Source: Pedobacter sp. MC2016-24
GTDB taxonomy: Bacteria; Bacteroidota; Bacteroidia; Sphingobacteriales; Sphingobacteriaceae
Reading direction: 5' to 3'
DNA length: 64,000 nt
Assembly (NCBI RefSeq): GCF_015223055.1
Contig: NZ_JADFBX010000019.1
Span: 1 to 64,000 of the forward strand
In this document: positions 25,580 through 32,320 of the stretch, in pieces
Numbering within the stretch: the first letter of the stretch is position 1
How the letters are laid out: each line of letters begins with the position of its first letter
The notes under the pieces: generated by a model
What the model was told of the DNA's origin: nothing
What the model saw: only the letters and a program-made list of their open reading frames with translations
Databases searched by the model: none
Made by a program: the position numbers and the translations under genes

Positions 25580-26242
25580 ATGAATCAAGAAATTGCGGTC
25601 ATATTTGACATGGACGGAGTAATCTGTCATACCAACCCTTACCATTCCAAAGCTTTTACAGAATTTTTTAAAACCCGTAACCTCGCTCCTACTGAAGCCG
25701 AGTTTGCAGAACATATGTACGGTAAAAACAACAGGTATATTTTAAGCCATTTTCTACAAAGAGAGATCACAGGTGAAGAGCTGTTGCAACTGGAAGAAGA
25801 AAAAGAAGGACTTTTTCGTAAAATCTATGAGCCATTTGTAGAACCCATTCATGGTATCGTCAACTTTATGAACGATCTGAAAAATAACGCTGCAAAATTG
25901 GCCGTTGCCACTTCTGCACCACGGGCAAACATGGACCTGATCTTAAGCAAAGTACCCATACTGGATTTATTGAGCTCTAAACTGGCCAGTGAAGATGTTA
26001 GCAAGCACAAACCGGATCCCGAAGTTTATTTGAAGTCCGCAGCCAACCTGAACATTTCGCCTTCCCTATGCGTGGTTTTCGAAGATTCCTTTTCTGGCGT
26101 AAGCGCAGGCCTGAATGCCGGTATGCGTGTAGTGGGCGTACTCAGTTCTCACACCAAAGCAGAATTACCTCCCTGTAGCCTTTACATCAATGACTATAGT
26201 GAAATTTCTTATGCGAAATTAGCAGACTTATTTAAATCGTAA
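25580..26242 (+). CDS. HAD-superfamily phosphatase/phosphoglucomutase-like
   Basis: A 220-residue HAD hydrolase with motif I FDMDGV (Asp 10 and 12), motif II in VATSAPR, motif III Lys in KHKPDPEVY and motif IV EDSFSG. The cap after GVICHTNPYH and the KHKPDPE segment resemble beta-phosphoglucomutase and sugar-phosphate phosphatases. It follows the GH63-like gene with 18 bp between them, consistent with processing the released sugar phosphate. The exact reaction cannot be told from sequence. Confidence 0.87.
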   Translation: MNQEIAVIFDMDGVICHTNPYHSKAFTEFFKTRNLAPTEAEFAEHMYGKNNRYILSHFLQREITGEELLQLEEEKEGLFRKIYEPFVEPIHGIVNFMNDLKNNAAKLAVATSAPRANMDLILSKVPILDLLSSKLASEDVSKHKPDPEVYLKSAANLNISPSLCVVFEDSFSGVSAGLNAGMRVVGVLSSHTKAELPPCSLYINDYSEISYAKLADLFKS

Positions 26243-26243
26243 C

Positions 26244-26279
26244 ATTTCCAGGCGCATGTAAAAACACGCGCCTGGAAAT
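26244..26279. terminator. Bidirectional terminator between convergent genes
   Basis: A 12-bp stem (ATTTCCAGGCGC / GCGCCTGGAAAT) with a 12-nt loop separates the HAD gene (stop 26242) from the convergent SRPBCC gene (stop 26282). Confidence 0.85.
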
Positions 26280-26281
26280 TA

Positions 26282-26710
26282 TTATACATTCGCCTCAGCG
26301 TGCTTTTTAAAGTGATCTAGTATCGCCTGCCAACCGCCGCGTTGCATTTCCGCCGGATTAGTTTGTTCCGGATCAAAAGTCTCAACAATCCGCGTTCCTT
26401 CAAGTTCAGCAGCAAATGTAATGGCAACCTTTCTGCCATCACCAAGTTCATATGTAATCAATTTATGGGGTTCAACATGCGTATAAATTCCTTCAAAATC
26501 AAAACTCATGCTGCCATCTTTAGCAGCCATTGTTGTTTTAAATTTACCACCGGTTTGTAAATCATTATCTGCATAAGGTGCATGCCAATCGTCAGAAGCA
26601 TTACACCATTGAACAATATGCTTTGGATCGTTCCATATTTTCCAGACCTTTTCTATAGGTGCATGAACTATTGTTTCGACCGTAATTACATTGTGATCCG
26701 TTTTTTCCAT
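26282..26710 (-). CDS. SRPBCC (AHSA1-like) protein
   Basis: A 142-residue START-like domain protein: VETIVHAPIEKVWKIWNDPKHIVQWCNASDDWHAP, GGKFKTTMAAKDGS, and the C-terminal QRGGWQAILDHFKKH helix. This is the subgroup often annotated as activator of Hsp90 ATPase homologue-like, without real evidence for an Hsp90 role. It stands alone, convergent with the HAD gene. It is only distantly similar to the SRPBCC protein at 7043-7531. Confidence 0.88.
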   Translation of the reverse strand: MEKTDHNVITVETIVHAPIEKVWKIWNDPKHIVQWCNASDDWHAPYADNDLQTGGKFKTTMAAKDGSMSFDFEGIYTHVEPHKLITYELGDGRKVAITFAAELEGTRIVETFDPEQTNPAEMQRGGWQAILDHFKKHAEANV

Positions 26711-26818
26711 ATTGAGTTTCTATTTGGTTCTTTATATCTTAAATATAAGATTGATTTCCGAAATAAAAATAAAAAAAGCCCCCAAAATGGAGACTTTCAG
26801 AATAGACGTTGATTGTGC

Positions 26819-26908
26819 CTAATTTTGATTTAGGTATTTCAGCGTCAAAGGTTGCGTTTCACCTTTATAAGCTTTTTGAACTGCCTGGATAGCTGCTTTA
26901 CCAGTTAA
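26819..26908 (-). pseudogene. C-terminal gene remnant
   Basis: Read on the minus strand there are 29 codons (TGKAAIQAVQKAYKGETQPL...KYLNQN) ending in TAG and preceded by an in-frame stop with no start codon. The composition looks like a genuine protein C-terminus rather than random intergenic reading. I do not recognise the family. Confidence 0.35.
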
Positions 26909-27068
26909 CTATTTTGATTAAACGCCGAAAGTACATATTTAACCAAGAAAAAAACATTAAATTACCCCAAGCCAGCTTCGTTCCATTTGATGAATTTCCT
27001 TTGTCAAATTCAACATCAATAAAACTTAAGCATTACATACAGCTGAGCATATTCCCGCCATCCTTTAC

Positions 27069-27076
27069 TATCTTTG
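27069..27076 (+). promoter_or_regulatory. -7 box of MFS gene
   Basis: TATCTTTG matches TAnnTTTG and lies 25 bp before the ATG at 27102. A -33 TTG is not evident at the expected distance. Confidence 0.4.
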
Positions 27077-27101
27077 CCATCCCAAATACTTTTTCGAGTT
27101 T

Positions 27102-28307
27102 ATGTCGCTGCCCAAACAAATTGTTACGCATTATAGAGATTCATTTAGTGGCTTAAGTCGCGAGACCTGGATTTTAAGTATAGTCATGCTCATTAACCGC
27201 AGTGGTTATATGGCTGTACCTTTTATGGGCCTGTACATTACCCAAGCTTTGCACCGTTCTGCTGCTGATGCAGGATTCATCATCACACTTTTTGGAATCG
27301 GATCTATTTTGGGCTCGGCAATTGGCGGCAAACTAACCGATGTTATCGGCTTTCGGCCTGTACAAATCATTGCATCGGTAGTCAGTGGAATTTTCTTTAT
27401 ATTTTTTGCCAGTATAACCCATTTTGAAACGCTGTGTATACTTGCCGTGGTCATCAGCTTTTTCTCAGAAGCCTTCCGACCAGCCAATTTTGCCGCCATT
27501 GCAGCCTACGCACAAAAAGGATTGGAAACACGCTCCTACTCTTTAAACCGACTAGCGACCAATCTGGGCTGGGCATTTGGTGCAAGCATGGGTGGCATGA
27601 TTGCTTCCTACGATTACCGTTTGCTGTTCTACATTGACGGTGGCGTCAGTATAGTTGCAGGTTTGAGTATTTTATTATTCCTGCCAAAAATCAAAGGCTA
27701 CAGCAAAGCCATCAAAGAAAAAGTAAAAGGAATCGTGGTCCGAAAACCCTGGGAAGATCGCGTATTTGTAAAATTCATCCTCTTAACCACAGTCTTCATT
27801 CTTGGCTTTTTCCTGATGTTCCGCGTGGTACCCGTTTTTTTCAAAGAAAACTGGAAAATCAATGAATTTCTAATCGGCTTGATTCTCGGTCTGAACGGTG
27901 TCATCATCGCTTTATTCGAAATGGTAATGATCCACAAAATCGAACACAAAAGACCACCCATGTTTTACATCGTATTGGGCGTATTGCTCATTGCCATATC
28001 CTTTCTCATCCTGATGCTTCCGTTCGGAAATCCAGTGATTTTAGGTACATTATGCCTCATTTTCTTCACTTTTGGCGAGATGTTTGCCCTCCCCTTCATC
28101 AACACTTTCGTCATGAGCCGCGCCAATGAATTTAACCGCGGACTATATGCGGCCGGCTACATGCTCAGCTGGTCTGTTGCCCAGGTAGTTGGCCCAACCG
28201 CAGGATTCTACATTGCACAACTTTATGGATACGATACTTTATGGATCATCCTGTCCGCCCTGATGCTGCTTACCGCGTGCTTTTACTACAAACTAAAACC
28301 TGAATGA
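27102..28307 (+). CDS. MFS transporter
   Basis: A 401-residue major-facilitator protein with about 12 transmembrane helices. The MFS loop 2-3 motif is visible as GSAIGGKLTDVIGFRPV, and the second half repeats FGEMFALPFINTFVMSRANEFNRGLYAAGYMLSW. It resembles the YdeE/MdtH-like drug-efflux branch, but substrate is not predictable. It stands alone, with the ParA region downstream. Confidence 0.88.
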   Translation: MSLPKQIVTHYRDSFSGLSRETWILSIVMLINRSGYMAVPFMGLYITQALHRSAADAGFIITLFGIGSILGSAIGGKLTDVIGFRPVQIIASVVSGIFFIFFASITHFETLCILAVVISFFSEAFRPANFAAIAAYAQKGLETRSYSLNRLATNLGWAFGASMGGMIASYDYRLLFYIDGGVSIVAGLSILLFLPKIKGYSKAIKEKVKGIVVRKPWEDRVFVKFILLTTVFILGFFLMFRVVPVFFKENWKINEFLIGLILGLNGVIIALFEMVMIHKIEHKRPPMFYIVLGVLLIAISFLILMLPFGNPVILGTLCLIFFTFGEMFALPFINTFVMSRANEFNRGLYAAGYMLSWSVAQVVGPTAGFYIAQLYGYDTLWIILSALMLLTACFYYKLKPE

Positions 28308-28455
28308 TCGGATTAATTTTAATGACAACTACAAATTAAAATAAAACTTGCCAGCCAAACCGGGATCTTTATAAGCCCTTGGCTCCAAAATAAATAGAAG
28401 AACCAGGCTTTTAAAAAGAATGACCTGAACGAAAACCGTTGTTTTTGCCATTCCC

Positions 28456-28507
28456 AGAATCGAATATTTAAAGACTAATCACAGGTATTTTGTAAATATT
28501 CGATTCT
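28456..28507. repeat. Perfect 15-bp inverted repeat
   Basis: AGAATCGAATATTTA (28456-28470) and its exact reverse complement (28493-28507) are separated by 22 bp. No T-tract follows on either strand, so it is not a standard terminator for the MFS gene. It could be a binding site or a mobile-element scar. Confidence 0.6.
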
Positions 28508-28719
28508 CAGCGCCTTAAAACATCCTAAAATAAAGCAGAAACAACCATAAAAACCTGCAAAACAACGTTTTACAAGCACAGCCATCGTTTCTTCAGTTTT
28601 ACTTCTTAAAAACAGAATTTGCCATTTTTTTATCGGATAAGCGCAATTTCTTAGCAATCTGACACCAACGATATCATTTTCTGCAGTGATCATCAAACAC
28701 TTACATGCAGCGCAAAATA

Positions 28720-29072
28720 AAGATATCTATATATTAATATACATAAAAATATAGATACAAAAACATAGAAACATCAAGATTAAAATGCGAAATTTACATC
28801 CCAGCATCAAGACATCTAAATTCAAAGATATCTAAACATATTTAAATCTTTATAATTAAGATATTAAAAAATTAAAATATCTGCATGCATAAATATCCTG
28901 ACATCTAGATATATTAACATCGATATTGAACTTGATATCTACATATATGAATATAAAAAATTATAGATATCATAAATATATAAATATCTACATATCTCTA
29001 TACCTAGATATAAAAAATATGCCTTAAAACATCAATAAACCATTATAAAAATCAAACACATCTTGATATCTA
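28720..29072. repeat. AT-rich GATATCTA repeat tract, candidate centromere-like site
   Basis: The octamer GATATCTA occurs at 28722, 28827, 28934 and 29065 and inverted at 28964. Shorter ATATCTA/TAGATAT copies occur at 28906, 28984 and 29005. Three of the spacings are 105, 107 and 131 bp. The tract is almost free of G+C and ends about 100 bp before the parA start. Such clustered repeats beside parA are what a partition site looks like on plasmids. Confidence 0.5.
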
Positions 29073-29172
29073 TAAATAAAAAGATCAAAATGTGAATAAC
29101 TATTTCGCACAAAGGCATCTGCATATCAACATATCTTAGTATCATTGCGTACTTGTATAAAGATATAAAAAC

Positions 29173-29916
29173 ATGAAGATTATAGCCGTTATAAACCATA
29201 AGGGTGGTACAGGAAAGACAACTTCTACACTCAACATTGGTGCTGGATTAGCCCGTGCAAATAAAAAAACTTTACTGATCGACATCGACCCGCAGTCAAA
29301 TTTAACAGAGGGTTTAGGATTGAGAGATGTCAAGGTATCTATCTACGACAGCATTAAAGATGACGTAGCGCTTCCCATTCAAAACATTGCAGAGAACCTG
29401 GATCTTGTCCCTTCATCTTTAGATCTGCTGGGCGCAGAGATTGAATTGGTTTCCAGATTAGGTAGAGAAACCATCCTGAAAAGATTGTTGAAAAACGTTG
29501 GCGATAAATACGATTACGTGTTGATCGACTGTGCTCCTGCCCTGGGTATGTTAACCGTTAACGCATTGGTTGCTGCAGACACTGTGTTGATTCCTCTTGA
29601 AGCAGAATATTTTGCTTATCGTGGGATTGACCGCCTGGTATCAATCATCTCCGACGTTAGAACACATTACAATGAAGGACTAACCATCGGCGGTGTATTT
29701 ATCACCAAGATCAATCCAAGAAGGGTAATCACCGAGCAAATCACAGAAAGTATCAAAAAATACTTCAACGACAAATTATTCGACACCTCTATCAGAATCA
29801 ATGTGGCCCTGGTAGAAGCCCAGCTTAAAGGAGTTGATGTATTTGAATATGCGCCAGCTTCAAACGGCGCAATAGACTACGCAAACCTGACAGAAGAAAT
29901 TATAGTTAAATTATAA
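29173..29916 (+). CDS. ParA-family partition ATPase
   Basis: A 247-residue ParA/Soj/MinD-type ATPase without an N-terminal DNA-binding extension. The deviant Walker A motif KGGTGKTT is at residues 10-17, Walker A' is in LLIDIDPQSNLT, and Walker B in YDYVLIDCAPALG. C-terminal residues EYAPASNGAIDYANLTEEI are typical of Soj-like proteins. The next gene begins 4 bp after its stop, encoding a small basic protein, in the usual ParA-ParB-like order. No canonical ParB with a CTPase domain is present here. Confidence 0.93.
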   Translation: MKIIAVINHKGGTGKTTSTLNIGAGLARANKKTLLIDIDPQSNLTEGLGLRDVKVSIYDSIKDDVALPIQNIAENLDLVPSSLDLLGAEIELVSRLGRETILKRLLKNVGDKYDYVLIDCAPALGMLTVNALVAADTVLIPLEAEYFAYRGIDRLVSIISDVRTHYNEGLTIGGVFITKINPRRVITEQITESIKKYFNDKLFDTSIRINVALVEAQLKGVDVFEYAPASNGAIDYANLTEEIIVKL

Positions 29917-29920
29917 GGAT

Positions 29921-30175
29921 ATGGCAAAGAAAAATCTAGGTGACATCGAAGACAACAACAAAAATTTAGGCGGAGTATCTGCCCTGTTCAATTCTCCTGC
30001 TAAAGAAATTGCAAAAGAAGAGAAAGTTGCACCTAAAGCTGATGAAGAGACCGTGACTTATCCTTTACGGATGAAAAAAAGTTCTTTGAAAGCACTCAAG
30101 ATTCTTGGCGCACAGAAAGGAATTACCGTAAAAGATCTGATCATGTCTGTCATTGAAAAAGAATACGACCTGTAA
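29921..30175 (+). CDS. Small DNA-binding partner of ParA (RHH-like)
   Basis: An 84-residue protein. The N-terminal half is polar and probably disordered (SALFNSPAKEIAKEEKVAPKADEE). The C-terminal half, TYPLRMKKSSLKALKILGAQKGITVKDLIMSVIEKEYDL, has the strand-helix-helix pattern of ribbon-helix-helix or similar dimerising DNA-binding proteins. Flexible N-terminus plus compact DNA-binding C-terminus matches small plasmid ParB/ParG-type centromere binders, whose N-terminal tail stimulates ParA. Inferred role: binding the upstream AT-rich repeats. A terminator follows. Confidence 0.75.
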   Translation: MAKKNLGDIEDNNKNLGGVSALFNSPAKEIAKEEKVAPKADEETVTYPLRMKKSSLKALKILGAQKGITVKDLIMSVIEKEYDL

Positions 30176-30208
30176 CATCTCTTGAGATGTCAAATTTCAA
30201 AAGGTATC

Positions 30209-30240
30209 AAGCTGTCTCAATATTGGGGCAGCTTTTTTTT
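30209..30240 (+). terminator. Intrinsic terminator of parA operon
   Basis: A 10-bp stem (AAGCTGTCTC / GGGGCAGCTT, two G-T pairs) with loop AATATT, followed by eight T on the plus strand. Confidence 0.9.
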
Positions 30241-30348
30241 GGTCTGTAAAATATTTTGGAGGCAACTAGTACCCTGCTGACTTTCAATTGTATATAATAT
30301 TAAAACCTGATCAGTAATCAGGAGAAACATTTACAAAACCATCAGCAT

Positions 30349-31185
30349 ATGAAAAAATTAGTCAGAATTAACATTTTTATTCTTTTAAGCCTTGTATTTA
30401 CAATTGTTCAACCCACAATGGCACAAAAAAAGAACATCTCCATTCCACAAAAAGAAGACGTCATTTACATGTTGAACGGGGAAAAGAAACAAGGCCAGAT
30501 TAAAAGTATGGAAGGAAGCGGGCTTAAGTTTATTCACGCAGGGGAAACCGTAGTATACACCCTTAAACGTTCGGAGATCTACAAGATAGAATTTGCCAGC
30601 GGCCGCACCGAGGAAGTAAATCCGAAAATTACAGAGAAACCGGGGGTTCAGGAACCACAAAAGATCAGCCCTAACCTTGTCGCCATTATTCCCTTTAAGG
30701 TAAGCACAATCAATGAACAGACGGCCGGCGACAAAGGAGAGAAAATACAGGAAGAAGCCTATCTCTGTCTGAGCAAAAATAACAATGGCATCTACAAGTA
30801 TCAGGAACCAAGGATTACCAATCTCATTTTGTTTAAAAAAGGTGTCAATGAAAGCAATATAAAAGGTTATTCTTCCGAAGAGCTTTGTCAGCTACTTGGT
30901 GTGGAATATATCATCCAGGGATCGCTTACCCGCAGTTCAGAAGAAACGCTCAATACTCAGGAAAGAAAAACATCTGAGCACACGGAAGATGGAAAAGAGC
31001 AAAGAAAATCAGTAAATACCAAAGTAAATAAAAACTACGACAGCGAAATCTTACTTGGGATTTACAATGTAAAAAATGAGAAAGTATATCTGAAGTCCAG
31101 AAAATCAATGCTTGATGATGAAAACTCGTACAAGAATACCTTAGTTTACCTGCTGAAGCGCTGTCCTGTATACAATAAGAACTAA
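30349..31185 (+). CDS. Exported protein with CsgG/FlgO-like C-terminal part
   Basis: A 278-residue protein with a signal peptide (about 1-25). The first domain (EDVIYMLNGEKKQGQIKSMEGSGLKFIHAGETVVYTLKRSEIYKIEFASG, about 35-85) is a small beta domain common in Bacteroidota envelope proteins. The second half starts LVAIIPF and includes LCQLLGVEYIIQGSLT, a pattern shared with CsgG, FlgO and LpoB-like proteins. A charged linker (NTQERKTSEHTEDGKEQRK) precedes the end. I cannot assign a function; it appears monocistronic. Confidence 0.65.
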   Translation: MKKLVRINIFILLSLVFTIVQPTMAQKKNISIPQKEDVIYMLNGEKKQGQIKSMEGSGLKFIHAGETVVYTLKRSEIYKIEFASGRTEEVNPKITEKPGVQEPQKISPNLVAIIPFKVSTINEQTAGDKGEKIQEEAYLCLSKNNNGIYKYQEPRITNLILFKKGVNESNIKGYSSEELCQLLGVEYIIQGSLTRSSEETLNTQERKTSEHTEDGKEQRKSVNTKVNKNYDSEILLGIYNVKNEKVYLKSRKSMLDDENSYKNTLVYLLKRCPVYNKN

Positions 31186-31222
31186 GGCCATTTCATCTTG
31201 ATCACTGCCGGTTCAACACTTG

Positions 31223-32320
31223 TTACTTCCCTCTTCGCCACCAAATCAGAAAACCAGTAACAGGTAAGCCGGCAGCAATCAATCCAGCAAAAAACACTAA
31301 CATTTTACCTGCAAAACCAAGTGCACTACCCGTATGTAAATCATAATTCAATGCAATAACCTGAGCTCGGAGAGCCAACTTATTAAATGCCTCTCCTGTT
31401 TGTAATAATTTCCCATTGTAACGGTCAAATCGATACTGTACCCGCTTATAAAGTTGTACGTCACTCTGGTAAGCTGAAACATTCACCGTTCCACTTTTTG
31501 CAGGAGGAAAACTGTATAGCAAGTAAACAGTTTCAGGCGAAGCTTGCAATGCCTGCGTCAGAATCCGGTCAACAGGCATGGTACCCGCAGGCTGGGTGGT
31601 ATCCGACAATACTTTAGCCTTCTGCTCAGTGGTGAGTTCAAAAGACCACATCAGCCCCGTCAATGCGATCACCATCAATATCACAAAACTATAAAAACCA
31701 AATACATTGTGCAGGTCGTAATTCAGCCGTTTAAACTTAGCATTCCATTTCACAACCATACTTTTCTTGAGCTGTTTACGGTTCCATTTTTTTGGCCACC
31801 ACAATACCATTCCTGAAACCAGGAGCAATACAAAACAGACTACAGACCACTGCACAATAATATGACCAATATGATCACCCATCAACAGGTTCATGTGTAA
31901 GGCCAGCACTATGGTAAAAAACTCTTTCTTTGCATCTTCCCTAAATACAACTCCTCCGGTATATGGATTTAAGTATACCTTATCGTAATACTGATAATAA
32001 TTCCAATAGCCAAAGGCCTTTCTATCCAGTTTCATCGCCCTGAACATATAGGTACGGCCGGGCAATTGAGACAATTCTGCACGTGATATTTTCCGGTCTT
32101 TCCCTATCGCCTGTTCAGCTATAGGCAGCAATCGGCTCAAGGGCAAACGAACCGCAACCTCAGGAACATCTACATACAACCTATCGTGATAAAGCATTTT
32201 CCTGATCTCGCTTTGAAAGGCATAAATGGCTCCCGTAATGCCCAATATAAACACCACTAGCCCGGATGCTAATCCGAGCCAGAGGTGAATTTGTCTTATA
32301 ATTTTCTTTAATTTCAACAC
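31223..32320 (-). CDS. PepSY-associated transmembrane protein
   Basis: A 365-residue inner-membrane protein of the PepSY_TM family, with four main helices: HLWLGLASGLVVFILGITGAIYAF near the N-terminus, HIIVQWSVVCFVLLLVSGMVLWWP, FYSFVILMVIALTGLMWSF and MLVFFAGLIAAGLPVTGFLIWWRR at the end. His residues paired with these helices (RQIHLWLG, LHMNLLMGDHIGH, YDLHNVFG, YDLHTGSALG) are typical and may bind haem or reduce siderophore iron. It starts with GTG overlapping the siderophore receptor stop by one base (TAGTG), so the two are translationally coupled. Confidence 0.9.
   Translation of the reverse strand: MLKLKKIIRQIHLWLGLASGLVVFILGITGAIYAFQSEIRKMLYHDRLYVDVPEVAVRLPLSRLLPIAEQAIGKDRKISRAELSQLPGRTYMFRAMKLDRKAFGYWNYYQYYDKVYLNPYTGGVVFREDAKKEFFTIVLALHMNLLMGDHIGHIIVQWSVVCFVLLLVSGMVLWWPKKWNRKQLKKSMVVKWNAKFKRLNYDLHNVFGFYSFVILMVIALTGLMWSFELTTEQKAKVLSDTTQPAGTMPVDRILTQALQASPETVYLLYSFPPAKSGTVNVSAYQSDVQLYKRVQYRFDRYNGKLLQTGEAFNKLALRAQVIALNYDLHTGSALGFAGKMLVFFAGLIAAGLPVTGFLIWWRRGK

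Larger units (their letters stand above)
26711..27101. other. Intergenic region with gene remnant
   Basis: A gap of 390 bp. It contains the remnant described at 26819-26908 and, at the right end, the -7 box for the MFS gene. The rest is AT-rich and without recognised features. Confidence 0.5.
28308..29172. other. Long AT-rich intergenic region upstream of parA
   Basis: A gap of 865 bp. The left 400 bp carry a perfect 15-bp inverted repeat (28456-28507). The right 450 bp are extremely AT-rich with recurrent ATATCTA/TAGATAT motifs (see the repeat entry). One 73-codon reading frame on the minus strand (28475-28696) has no family resemblance and crosses the inverted repeat, so it was not called. 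Confidence 0.6.

Noticed and set aside
22958..26242. Polysaccharide utilisation locus around the GH63-like enzyme
   Set aside because: No SusCD pair, sulfatase or further glycosidase accompanies it, and the enzyme lacks a signal peptide.
28475..28696. Minus-strand reading frame of 73 codons
   Set aside because: No family resemblance, Cys/Phe-rich random-looking peptide, and it overlaps one arm of the 15-bp inverted repeat.
28720..29160. CRISPR array
   Set aside because: The repeated octamers are short and unevenly spaced with no constant-length spacers, and no cas genes are present.
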